The notes under the pieces were generated by a model, which saw only the letters and a program-made list of their open reading frames with translations, was not told where the DNA came from and searched no databases. 64,000 nt of DNA, taken from Anarhynchus alexandrinus (Eukaryota; Chordata; Aves; Charadriiformes; Charadriidae). Positions 23,562 to 34,441 of the stretch are shown in pieces. Each line of letters opens with the position of its first letter. Position 1 is the stretch's first letter. The stretch is from assembly GCA_008711295.1 (NCBI GenBank), contig VUYV01000063.1:2395272-2459271 (forward strand), given 5' to 3'. A program made the position numbers and the translations under genes.

Positions 23562-24380
23562 CATAAAAATCTACATTTCTATTGGGCAGTTATTCATGGT
23601 AATAATCTGATGTTTTAAAACCTTTAATGTTAACATTGACAATGCTGTGTCAAAATGCTAGAAGACCTGCTTCGGTATGCAGAAGAACAAACAGCTTTGC
23701 TCGGCTGTTGGGTGTTCGTAAACCTCGATGGTTGGCCAAGACTTCTAAAGCAAGAAGTGTTATAACCCAGTGATCGCGTTTTACAGTGATGATATTTTAA
23801 AATGACAAAAATAACAACAAACTGTATTAGATAATATAACTTGTGCAGACATCCACTTGAAAATACCACAAATATGATGGGTTTATTTCCAGTGCAGAAG
23901 ATGTAAAGCTTTAATAGTGATGAAAAATAATTTCGCCAAAGAGAAGTGTGAGAATTTGTCTATGCAGCATCATCTCTTCAAGAAATTTCTCAGGAAAAAA
24001 ATCTTTTCCTGACACTCTGCCCTATCCTGTGCCACAGATACTATGTCTGGTGTGTCTTTACTAACTCTTCTGTAGTTTGGGCCACGAGTGGAACCTTTAC
24101 ACTTCTCCTGCCAGAGGCAGATTAAAAATGCATTGGAGCATTTGCAAATCCTTGCTGTAAAGATGGGAAAATGGGCTGCATAATGACATGGATTATGTTT
24201 ATATTATGTAACAGAATTAGTGGGTATTCTTAAACATTGCAACTCTGGATCTTGGTTTTCTTCTCAGGCTTCTCTCATCCTCCAGAAAATACATAGCCAG
24301 ATAATGCCGGGAATAATTGAAAGCCACAGACTGTGTTGAGATTAGACAGTGGGGTATAAGTACGGACACCTGTCTGGATA

Positions 24381-24912
24381 ATCATAGAATCATGGAATGG
24401 TTTAAGTTGGAAGGGACCTTGAAGATCATCCAGTTCCACCCCCTGCCCTGGGCAGGGACACCTCCCACCAGCCCAGGTTGCTCCAAGCCCCGTCCAACCT
24501 GGCCTTGAACACCTCCAGGGATGGGGCAGCCACAGCTTCTCGGGGCAACCTGCGCCAGGGGCTCACCACCCGCACAGGGAAACATTTCTTCCTCATATCT
24601 CATCTAAACCTGCCCTCTTCCAGTTTGAAGCCATTCCCCCTCGTCCCATCACTCCATGCCCTTGGAAATAGTCCCTCCTAAGCTCTCCTGGAGCCCCTTT
24701 AGGCACTGGAAGGCTGCAATAAGGTCTCCCTCTCTCTTCTCCAGGCTGAACCCCCCCAACTCTCCCAGCCTGTCCTCCCAGCAGAGGTTCTCCAGCCCTC
24801 GCAGCATCTTCATGTCCCTCCTCTGGTCCCGCTCAAACAGGTCCGTGTCTCTCTATGTTGGGGGCTCCAGAGCTGGAGGCAGTGCTCCAGGTGGGGTCTC
24901 ACCAGAGTAGAG
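24381..24912 (-). mobile_element. CR1 LINE, type A, 5'-truncated 3' portion
   Basis: Antisense copy of about 530 bp. It begins with ATCATAGAATCATGGAATGG, then GTTGGAAGGGACCTTGAAG and the type A block CCCTGCCCTGGGCAGGGACA, and extends back through the ORF2 tail to CCAGGTGGGGTCTCACCAGA. The tail carries the type A 2-bp deletion (GAGCCCCTTTAGG on this strand), and the bases encoding CGGAG near the CTCTTCTCCAGG segment are missing, so its ORF2 frame is broken. Confidence 0.96.
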
Positions 24913-26080
24913 AACCCTTCTTGCAGCTCTCCTTAAGTGAGAAAATTGGATTACAAAAAGTAGATTGTTGAGAAATGTCTGTGATATCTACCTGAAGAGC
25001 TTCGAGTATGTGAGTGCTGTGGTGGGAGCACTGTACGGTGTTTGGGAAGGGCCAGGACCGTTGGGGTTTATCTGCTGTTTGGTGGCTTTGCCCAGCTCTA
25101 GCTGGAGGGGGCAGCTGCAACCTCTGCTCATTAATTGCTGCGTTGGTTCATGTGTTGGCAGTAAAACTCACAAAGATCACATACGACCAATGCTTGTGCT
25201 AATTATAGCTCTTCTTAAATGCCTACCTCCATTCCTTCTATAAAAAGAATTTAAGACTTGGTAGGACAAAGCACAGTAAATCATCCTGGAGCGCAGAGCT
25301 GTGAGGCAGTGTGTGTCCTTAACCCACGTGCTGCCTCTGCAATGGCTCACCTTTGCAATTATATTGATTTTTCAGTTAAATGGCAAATGATCTTCAGAAC
25401 ACCGTGCCGGAAAAGGAAGAGTTAAATTCTAAAACCTTATCCTGTAACTGTAAATGCCATTTTTCTTTCTTCACAAATGTAACCTTTTAACATTTATTTT
25501 TAGCTTTTACATTAATATATGTAAAAATATTAAAAGCTCTTGTATATTACATTAAAAACTTATGTCAGCTGCCCTGCTTTTTCCTATTTATTAAAACTTT
25601 TCAAGCAGTGAAAACATTTTACTTGTTAATGAGGGGAAGAAGGAAAATTAATGACATAGAGCTTGGATCTTCCAAGATGTCTCCTTTTAACCATGCAAAA
25701 CCAGCTCTTTTTCCCACACTATGTAGTTTAATTTCTGTGTTAGGGTTCAGTAAGCAAATGCAAATAGATTTAATGATTTGCATCAGTAGATCACTTCTCA
25801 GTTTAATATCCTCTGATATTTTGGTCAAGGACTTTTTCTTTGGAAGGCTAGTGCTGTTTTGTAGAGTAAAAATATTAATAATGGTGGCATTGTTATCTTC
25901 AAGTAAAGCAAGGGAAATGTATAACTTATTCAAAAGCAGCATCTCATATTATCTTCTCACTACTATCATGCAGTGGAAAAGTTATCCAGAAAAAGACACT
26001 TAAGAAATAATTGTGAATTGCTGATCATATTAAACATTTAGTACTGGTTTCCATATCCTATCTCATCTTAGTCTCGCTTT
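24913..26080. other. AT-rich single-copy DNA
   Basis: Unique sequence. Two octamers in opposite orientation, ATGCAAAT at 25758 and ATTTGCAT at 25776, lie 10 bp apart. Overlapping frames of 107-131 codons on both strands around 25608-26003 lack recognisable features. Confidence 0.5.
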
Positions 26081-26552
26081 CATAGAATCACAGAATGGTT
26101 TGGGTTGGAAGGGACCTTAAAGCCCATCCAGTGCCACCCCCTGCCCTGGGCAGGGACACCTCCCACCAGCCCAGGTTGCTCCAAGCCCCGTCCAACCTGG
26201 CCTTGAACACCTCCAGGGATGGGGCAGCCACAGCTTCTCTGGGCAACCTGTGCCAGGGGCTCACCACCCTCACAGGGAAACATTTCTTCCTCATATCTCA
26301 TCTAAATCTCCCCTCTTCCAGTTTAAAGCCATTCCTCCTCATCCTATTGCTACATGCCCTTGTAAAAAGTCCTTCCCCCAGCTCTCCTGTAGGCCACCTT
26401 TTATGTATTGGAAGGTCTCCCCGGAGCCTTCTCTTCTGCAGGCTGAACCCCCCCAACTCTCCCAGCCTGTCCTCCCAGCAGAGGGGCTCCAGACCTTGCA
26501 GCATCTTCCTGGCCCTCCTCTGGACCTGCTCCAACAGGTCTGTGTCTTGCAT
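26081..26552 (-). mobile_element. CR1 LINE, type A-like, 5'-truncated 3' portion
   Basis: Antisense CR1 with CATAGAATCACAGAATGG at the 3' end, the type A block GCCCTGGGCAGGGACACC, and the ORF2 tail back to GGACCTGCTCCAACAGGTCT. Unlike most type A copies it keeps the longer tail form (CTGTAGGCCACC on this strand), with a one-base insertion relative to the intact tail. A short internal deletion precedes GGTCTCCCCGGAGCC. Confidence 0.95.
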
Positions 26553-26994
26553 CAGAACTTTGCAATTCGAAGTAGTGCTCCTAGCAGTGGTGTGAAGTAC
26601 CTCACCTGGGGATGGGGCAGCCGCTGCTCTGTGGGTTTGGCAAACAGAGCTGGTGCTACATCAGCCGGGGAGGCTGAAGATTGCGATGGGGCACTGCTGT
26701 ATGTCCCAGACCTCGGGCTGCTTCTGAAAGCCTCAAGCTTCTAGCCTGTCCTTTTGCTGTCAGTATCTCTGGGTACAGAGCTGTTCTGAGAAACGTGGCG
26801 ACTTAAACTGCATATATATTCTAAGTATCTGTTTTGTGTAGACTCAAATCCAAATCCCGTTGAAATCTGGGCACTTTGGCTTAAGTAGTTCTCCCACATA
26901 GTTCTTATAAAAATTTCTGAAAGTTTTAAAGTGTGTGATAAGCAGTTATCAAAACTAATAGGCAGCAACTGAGCTCCTCCATGCAACTGGCATT
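26553..26994. other. Single-copy DNA, nothing recognised
   Basis: Short unique stretch between the CR1 3' portion and the CR1 ORF2 relic. Confidence 0.5.
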
Positions 26995-27930
26995 AGGTGC
27001 CAGAGGCCAGTAAGAGTGATGTGGTGAGAGTTTGCTATGAACCATGGAAGCCACCTTTAAACAACTGGAGTCTCCAAATCACAGACCCCTGTTCTCATGG
27101 AGGACTTCAGCCTCCCTGGTGTCTCAGGAACAGGCAGCATGGTGGGATTCAAGCTCTCAAGATGCATTCTGGAGGATATCAAGGACACTTTGTTGATACG
27201 TGTCCAAGGATGGTGCACAGGAGGATCTGTTGCTCACTGATGAGGAAGAGCAGTTTGGGGATGCGGGGTTGGTGGCAGCCTTGGCTGGACTGTGAGACAC
27301 TGCTGCTGGGTCCTACAGGAGTGAGGAAGGAGAGAAGCATTGTGCAGACTCCGGGTTTTAGGAGAGCAGACTTTTGGGAAGCTGGTAGGTGGCCTCCTAA
27401 GGGAGGCAGCTGGGAAGTCTAGATGTTTAGGAAAACTGTTGCACTCTCCAGGGCAGCATCCTTGTGCTCAAAAATGGTCCATCCCAGCACTTGGGAACAC
27501 CAGCTTGTCAGGACACCACTTGGTGAGGTGGGGAGTGCGTGGAGGAGCTCCACTGCTGAAAGGCGACAGTGCGGGAGGGTGGGAAGGGACAGGGCACAAA
27601 GGAAGATTTTGAAAACGTTGTCTAGGCTTGTAGGGATGATGTCAACAAAGTGAAACCTCGGCTGGAGTTAGAAAGTGAAAGGAACGTGAAAGGCAACAAG
27701 AAGACTTTCTGCTGCTGTGTTGGTGGTCAAAGACTGAACAAGGGCAACGTGCAGCTCAGGGGGAAGAGGGTGGCTGGTCTGTGCCAGCTGCCTGGTCCTT
27801 CACCACAAGGTGCTGAGTGACCGTGGACCCAGGTAAGGAGGAGGCTCTTGCTGCCTCTGTCAGTCCAGCCTGGGCAGGATGGTGTGGGCTGGAGCTCTCC
27901 TGAGGTCCTTTCTCACTAGGATTATCCTGG
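26995..27930 (+). pseudogene. Degraded CR1 ORF2 body (endonuclease end and following linker)
   Basis: Several blocks match the CR1 ORF2 coding region in order: GTTTGCTATG; CTCATGGAGGACTTCAGCCT, where the family encodes a GDFNLP-like end of the endonuclease domain (here MEDFSLP); GTGGCAGCCTTGGCTGG; TTTTAGGAGAGCAGACTTTT; and GGCAACAAGAAGACTTTCTG. In the family this region joins the apurinic endonuclease to the reverse transcriptase. The frame is broken by many indels and stops. It is a different part of the element from the 3' tails seen elsewhere in the window and has no 3' end of its own, so it is an old internal relic. The outer limits are approximate. Confidence 0.72.
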
Positions 27931-30349
27931 CAGTCTGCGATGGCACTAAGACACCTTGAAAACAAACATCAATAAGAATGTTTATGCATAAAAGTGAATG
28001 GGAGCTCTGCTTTCAAAGGGATATTGTCCCCAAATCTGCTGACATTAACGTGCAACAGGCCAGCTTTGCAGTTCCTTTCTTAAAATCTGTAAAAGAAGCT
28101 CGTGTTACTAAGTGCGTCCTCCTCACATTCTTGGAAAAACTGTCAGAAAATATTGGAGTTTTAAATTCATTGTCAAAGGAGTTATCTCTTCACTAGGAAA
28201 AAATGTGAACTGTTCCATCTCTTCAGTGTTAGCATGGTTTCAGTGGTGTTGCCTTATTACATAGTCTTTCAATCTAACCTTCCCAAATTCCTCTAAACAG
28301 TTATTCATTAAGGGATGAGAATATTCATTAAGGGAATGAGAATAATTCTAACGATGACTATCTCGTGGACAGACGCCCAGCAGCCCGTCCTTGCTAGTGC
28401 TCAGAGATTCTGGTGAAGTGGAAGTAAGTTCCTATTGGCTTTTGAAGAATTTAAGGTTGTTTAGTGCATATAATCCTTCAAGTGATAAACACTCACAATT
28501 GCCTCTTTGCTTATTAAAATGAGTGTTTGCTGGTGATAAAAGCTTTTTCGATTGCTTCTAAACTTCTGAGTAAATGCATTCTACCATAGACAGCAATGTG
28601 AAACCCTGGTGATCAGCTCATCGAGTCGGGTTTTGAACAGCTATCCACTTCCTTAGGTAGATTTGACATTTGAGAGGCTTACTGTGTAGTCGGCTAATAT
28701 GTAAATTATCATTCATACTAATAGATTTTTTTAATTGTATTTTATTTTCCTAAGGAACTTCATCATAGCGTAGATGTAAGGATTGTCTGGTGTGAAACAG
28801 GACTACCGCAGAGGACCTTTCTTCCGCTTGTGCTAGTTCAGAGCAAGAAGTAATGAGGTGAAGTTAAAATAACTTTGTACTTTGAATTATCAGTCAATTG
28901 TTTTCTTGTCATTTGTTTTTCCCTCTGCTTCTCTGTTGAGGCAGGTACCCTCAGTTTCGTCATTCCGCAGTTAGGTTCTGCTTGTGTTGAGCTGATGATG
29001 ATCAGCAGGGTCTCTGTGCATCCTGCTTCTGGCAGTGCTTCGTCGGTGTTCCGCAGCCTTCGAGGGTGGGCGAGTTTGTTGGTTGATGCGGGTGCGCATA
29101 GCACCGCCGCTGGTTTAAAATATACATACACACGTGGATATCTCATCGTGGGGGTGGGGGTGCCTGGCTTGGTGTCAGCTTGGCTCCTGTGACGAGGGAT
29201 GGCGTCTCGCGCTTACTGATGGAGTTCTACCTGCAAAGATGGTGACTGCTTACTCCTCCTGATGGAAAGCCTCTCCAGAGCTGGAAAGAAAACGTTGAAA
29301 AAGCTGAGGTTTTGTCACATTCGTGAACCTACGTTACTGCCCAGCTAGACATTCCTTGTCACACGTGCAGAAGCAAGTTGGTAGACTGCCCACCTTACAA
29401 AAATTTAGGCTTCCACAGATGGTTCTTACCATGGAATGTGGGCAGTTCGCTTGTTTTTCAAGTTTATTTCGGTCCCGTGCACTGCAAAGGTCCAGGAGAG
29501 GGGCTGTGGTTTAGCTGTGGCACAGCCTCTTGCATGAGGACAGAGTGCTGCTTTGTCCTGGTGTGACACCGAAACGCTTCTCAAGTCCTTATTTAACAGA
29601 TAACGGCAAGCTCTTTGTTCTCATCTCACCTCGGCCAACCTGTGGCGCTGAAGTCGCTCAGATTGAAAGGCCTTGAAAGCCCACTTTAAGAAGACAGATG
29701 CTTTTACAGCCCTTCATGCTTCAACAGGAAATGTCTAAATTTTCCCAAAAGGTGAAATAAGGGTTCTATCACAGATTGCTGGCGAAGAGAACAAGTCTTC
29801 CTGAAGGAGCGGCTGTTGGGTCCCTGGGTGGATCGGTCGGTGCTGATCGCCGAAGCACACAGCTCACTAGTCGCACGTGTGGCCATCGGGCAGCAGTTGC
29901 ATTTGTTAACGCGCAAAGCGTTATGGAAGTACACCGAGTTTTTGACGGCTGTTGCGTGCGACATAGAGCTTCTGCGGTACGTGGCGCCACCATTAACTAA
30001 TATATAAATTACAACCGTGCTGACCAAAACACAACTTTTAGAAAACCTCCTGTGACGGATAACTGCAGGTAACAGCCTGGTGCGTAGCTGCGTGGTGGTA
30101 AGGGAGAAGGAGGCTGGAGAATACGTCCTGCCTTATTTTTTAAACTCTTCAGGTTCAATGGTCTGACTTGGGAGGAGTTTTTGAAAGTTTAAACGCTGTG
30201 TGAAACTTGGTCATAAATATAAATCAGCTTATATTAAGGCAATTTGAAATGTAATACCTCAATAATTTGGAAGTAGTCATTCTTCACAGCTCATGAATGT
30301 TCTTCACCACTGAAAATAGTTTGTTCTAATTTTAAATGCTGACATGAAC
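27931..30349. other. Single-copy DNA, no supported gene
   Basis: Mostly AT-rich unique sequence with a short tandem duplication at 28302-28342. Frames of about 105 codons at 28838-29192 occur on both strands together and are not credible genes. Confidence 0.5.
28302..28342. repeat. 20-bp tandem duplication
   Basis: Two adjacent units of TATTCATTAAGGGATGAGAA, the second with one inserted A. Confidence 0.85.
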
Positions 30350-30935
30350 ACTGGAAGAATATAGAAAATGTCTTCTGTTTATACCTCTGGAATTCGAAAG
30401 TCCTGCCCGACCGGATCTCTGGGCGGCACCCTGTCCGTCTCCCCGACACAGAGCGCCTCAGACTGTCTTGACTCTCTCCACCTCTCTTTGAATTCTTTGA
30501 AATAGTCTGATTTTCTTTGATTTCTTCTGCTGATGGCAGGGACGACTAACCAAGGCGGATGCGGTCTTCTCTGGGGGTTTTGTTGCTTGCTTTTGAAGGC
30601 ATTTTGCACTTGAATGTTTTGGGAGGCGTTTTTTTTTCTGCCTTTGCTGCTCTGGTTGTGTACTTGTCTGTTAAACCAGATCCCTGTTTTACTCGGCTCC
30701 AGCGTTGGGTGCAATTTCTCTTGGTCATGGTTGGGATCACCTATCAACTCCTGTAGGTCAGAAGTTTTCTGCGCGCTGGGTAATATCGCTTGTGACTCTG
30801 AGGTTGTCCAGATGCTCTTCATTTATGCAGATATCCTCTGGGTTTTCAGATTTATGTTTCAGTGTGAAACAGAGGATATCCTCAGGGTTGTGATAGCGTG
30901 TCTCGCTTCCTGTCTGTTCTGGGAAATACGTTTTT
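30350..30935 (-). pseudogene. Decayed protein-like region, possibly a shugoshin-2-like relic
   Basis: Seen: three minus-strand frames carry charged, K/R/S/T/E-rich stretches that follow each other. Down to 30758 one frame reads SENPEDICINEEHLDNLRV and stops. Next to it 30740-30546 reads KKTPPKTFKCKMPSKASNKT, hits one TAG, and continues SSLPSAEEIKENQTISKNSK to SLRRSVSGRRTG. A third frame (30822-30379) stays open for 147 codons. The composition resembles a disordered nuclear protein and is unlike the hydrophobic chance frames elsewhere. Inferred: a frameshifted copy of a coding exon. From memory, LPxxEEIKE and the lysine-rich spacing faintly recall vertebrate SGO2; this is a weak hypothesis. 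No poly(A) tail or exon borders were seen. Confidence 0.3.
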
Positions 30936-32540
30936 AAATTCTTTTTCGTAGGACTTATAGCAATAACACAAGCAGGCAACAAAAGAATACAGGAACACAA
31001 AAACATTCATGATATATACGATTTTCAGTGCATGCAGGTAATTGGAAAATGAACAAAGAATCTTTTGTCTGAAGTAATGATAAATCACAGTTTAAAAAGA
31101 TGCCAAATGGCCAAAAAACAACCCCCAGGTATAAAGAAGCTGAGAGAAAACAAAAAGTAGCTCGGATAGACATTCTTAACGCTTTTGACTTGCTGATAGT
31201 GCTGTGTTCACGTCTCGGATGAGTCCCTGTGATGTGGGTCTAGAATCTTGAGTTGTTTTATGGGCTACAAAATTGCATATACAGTGAAATGTCTCTTTGA
31301 AGTCAGTGTTACCTAAACAGTCACTTTTAGCATTGTTTTTTGTTTTTTGTTTTTTTAGTCCAGTGTGCTAGAACTAAAAATTAATTTGAAACTTGTACGT
31401 GAGTGGCAGCAAAAGGGTACTTCAGGTTGGGTCGAGCATTTGGATCACTGAAGGTATTTCTGAATTATGCCAGTTTGCTTATTGATACTCATTCCGAAAG
31501 CTTGCTGCATCTTAATTCTTAGCTTTATCTAAATCCTTAAAAGGATTATCAGAATGAGCACATATTTACTAATTTATTAAATAGTGGCATTTCTGAAATA
31601 ACAAAATAAATACTACCAATTGTGACACTTTTGTGTATTACATTTTTGCTTTGTCTGAATTCACGTTGTAACTTTGTCTTCACTCAATGCTTCTCTTTCA
31701 GGTCTATCGCTTTGTTATCAAAAATCTATAGTAATTGGGATAATTTATGACTGAGCTAACTGTAACTCACACAGCTTAACTACAGACTCTGTCAGGGTAG
31801 CACTTGCAGAATTGAAGGGTCTGCTTTGTTTTGGGCTGCAGAAGAGACATCTGTGTATGTTAATGGGGGAATATCTTCTTTTTATTCATCCAGCACTTCT
31901 AAATTGGAAGTCCTGTTAAGTACTGACTTTCCATCTTGAGTAAACTTTTCAACTGATAAGGAATTGAATTTTTAAAATAATCATACTTTTCTAAAAATAT
32001 TGTTCCAGCATTTAAAAGAAAATTTCATGCCGTTGCTTCTAGCTAAGTCATCCGGCGTACGACTGCAGTGTTTATTTAATACATACCGATGAAAAGTGCA
32101 TTCCCAACACACTCACCAAACAGTGCGGGTGGCAGCATCACTCCATGCGTGGGTGGGCGGTGTTATGCAATGCAGTGACTTTTATGTCCACCAGAAATCC
32201 CAGAATTAGGTTTCAGCCCACAGAGGGGATCATCAGTTGAACAGAACTAAGAACCTCTTTCTGTGGACCTCTTCAGTAATGACGTTTGTTACTGTGTGAA
32301 GGAGGAGCTGTGTTGGTTAGTTGGGGTTGCGAAATATTTTGCATCCACCCCAAAGAAATGCATTGCAGCGGATCCCTCCGGTAGCGCTCTCACCTGTGGT
32401 TTGCTGGATGACCTCGCTGTTGCATGGGGAAAACTGGGGCTTGGAGCTAAGCTGAACCAAGCAGCGCTCTTTCAAAGGCTCTTGCAGGGTTCTGTTTAAA
32501 TTGAAAGGTTATCCTTTGTTAATAAACATTATATGTTTTA
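30936..32540. other. AT-rich single-copy DNA, nothing recognised
   Basis: Unique sequence with a (GTTTTTT)n-like stretch near 31336. No gene or repeat family was recognised. Confidence 0.55.
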
Positions 32541-33190
32541 AAGAATCATGGAATGGTTTAGGTTGGAAGGGACCTTGAAGATCATCCAGTGTCACCCCCC
32601 TGCCCTGGGCAGGGACACCTCCCACCAGCCCAGGTTGCTCCAAGCCCCGTCCAACCTGGCCTTGAACACCTCCAGGGATGGGGCAGCCACAGCTTCTCTG
32701 GGCAACCTGCGCCAGGGGCTCACTGCCCTCACAGCCAAGAATTTCTTCCTCATATCTCATCTCAATCTCCCCTCTTCCAGTTTGAAGCCATTCCCCCTCG
32801 TCCCATCACTCCATGCCCTTGTAAAAACTCCCTCCCCAGCTCTCCTGGAGCCCCTTTAGGCACTGGAAGGCCGCAATAAGGTCTCCCCGGAGCCTTCTCT
32901 TCTCCAGGCTGACCCCCCCCAACTCTCCCAGCCTGTCCTCCCAGCAGAGGGGCTCCAGCCCTCGCAGCATCTTCCTGGCCCTCCTCTGGCCCCACTCAAA
33001 CAGGCCCATGTCTTTCCCATGCTGGGGACTCCAGAGCTGGACACAATACTCCAGGTGGGGTCTCACGAGAGTGGAGTAGAGGGGCAGAATCACGTCCTTT
33101 GACCTGCTGGCCACACTTCTTCTGATGCAGCCCAGGATGCGGTTGGCCTTCTGGGCTGCGATGGCACATTGCCGGCTCATGTTGAGCCCT
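32541..33190 (-). mobile_element. CR1 LINE, type A, longest 3' portion of this type here
   Basis: Antisense copy of about 650 bp, from AGAATCATGGAATGG at the 3' end through CCCTGCCCTGGGCAGGGACA and the ORF2 tail to GCACATTGCCGGCTCATG. It shares the 2-bp tail deletion (GAGCCCCTTTAGG). It faces the type B copy at 33480 by its 5' side, with about 290 bp between them. Confidence 0.96.
32806..33180 (-). pseudogene. CR1 ORF2 C-terminal region with subfamily frameshift
   Basis: An open frame of 124 codons reads the segment after the CR1 reverse transcriptase core. It includes [20 protein letters not shown], then [20 protein letters not shown], then [19 protein letters not shown]. From there the 2-bp deletion changes the frame to [14 protein letters not shown] and a stop, so the family's normal tail ([11 protein letters not shown]...[14 protein letters not shown], seen at 9249) is lost. 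Apart from that one event the fragment is uninterrupted, which suggests recent insertion. It is a fragment with no enzymatic core and cannot function. Confidence 0.88.
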
Positions 33191-33479
33191 ACTACTTCAG
33201 TGTAGGGCTGACAAGGTCTTGAGCAATCTATTCATCACAGCCCCCTTTCTAGTTCCTCAGCCTTCACCATTTCTTTCTGGTGTGCAGAGGTAACAACAGA
33301 GGTACAGCGTCGAGTTCCGGGTTCCTGGGTTTTACATGGGGCTGGTGGTTTTATTTGAAGGAAACATAACCCGGCTCTATCTGACAGTAAGTTCTCACGG
33401 TGTGTGAACTCGTAATATCGCACATTAGAGTGGCTCCGACTCCGATTCCTTGTCTGCAGAATTGGAGAAAGAACATTTT
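33191..33479. other. Spacer between head-to-head CR1 copies
   Basis: About 290 bp of sequence with no recognised repeat. Confidence 0.5.
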
Positions 33480-33626
33480 CATCCCTGGAGGTGTTCAAGG
33501 CCAGGCTGGACGTGGCCTTGGGCAACCTGGACTGGTGGGAGGTGTCCCTGCCTATGGCAGGGGGGTTGGAACTCGATGATCTTCAAGGTCCTTTCCAACC
33601 TAAAGCATTCTATGATTCTATGATTT
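33480..33626 (+). mobile_element. CR1 LINE, type B, short 3' end
   Basis: Sense copy of about 147 bp, starting at ATCCCTGGAGGTGTTCAAGG and ending in the tandem ATTCTATGATTCTATGATT. It has the type B block CTGCCTATGGCAGGGGGGTT and is strongly 5'-truncated. Confidence 0.95.
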
Positions 33627-34369
33627 CTCTTTTGTAACTCTGCACAACTCAGATTTCCCACCGCTTTTTCTCTCGTTCTAAAATGCACGTACGACAAAAT
33701 AGGATTGTTGGCTTAGCGGGAATTAGCTGGAAGAATTCACAGTTCACAATGCTTCTAGGCTAGCGGGTGAAAGACACGTGTGTAGTTACTGGTATGGGCA
33801 TGCTGTCTCGTCATATTTAGATGTTTTTCTGTAAACTCGTGTGCATGTTTTCAGTGTACGTTAAATTATGAACAAAACTTACGGAAATGTTTCATAGGAA
33901 AATGCTGCATTTTAAACATTTGATGCTACTTTTTCATAATCAATGGAAGAGTCGTAACTTTGGCCTTTCTGCCTCTATCTTGTGGCAAAATATAAGCAAG
34001 AATACGCAAACTTGTATTTTCAAAATTAATGGGAAAACCCAATGTTTCAGTACGTTTTTCATGGTTTTCAGAAAAAATTCTTTTCTCTTGTAACTTCTGA
34101 ATATTCAACACGACAAAGTTGTAAAATTTTTCTTGGTTTTCTGTAGGGAAAATTCCCCCAACATTGACAGCGTTTCTAAGAACCAAAAGAGCACGGAAAT
34201 ACTTTTTTCTTTTGTTGTAGGAGTAAAATTGATTCCAGAAAAAAAGTATTTCGATCTTTTTTTGTGTGTGTGTGGTTTTTATTTCTCAAGCTATGCTTAT
34301 CAGTGTAATGCACAGCTGGAGGAAGGATCGGGAAAGCTGTTTAGGAAGTGGGATACAGTCAGTTTATTC
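33627..34369. other. AT-rich single-copy DNA, nothing recognised
   Basis: Unique sequence. A minus-strand frame of 86 codons at 33926-34186 is hydrophilic but has no recognisable motif or splice support. Confidence 0.5.
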
Positions 34370-34441
34370 TGCCTATGGCAGGGGGTTGGATTAGATGATC
34401 TTCAAGGTCCTTTCCAACCTAAACCATTCTATGATTCTATT
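34370..34441 (+). mobile_element. CR1 LINE, type B, very short 3' end
   Basis: Only the last 70 or so bases of the element: CTGCCTATGGCAGGGGGTTG, GATGATCTTCAAGGTCCTTT and CCATTCTATGATTCTAT. It has the same orientation as the copy at 33480. Confidence 0.94.

Larger units (their letters stand above)
19346..24380. other. Single-copy DNA, no supported gene
   Basis: Mostly AT-rich unique sequence with GC-richer stretches at about 20380-20600 and 22440-22590 (about a dozen CpGs, including CAGCGGGGGGAGGG). Small repeats are listed separately. No exon or transposon was recognised. Confidence 0.5.
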
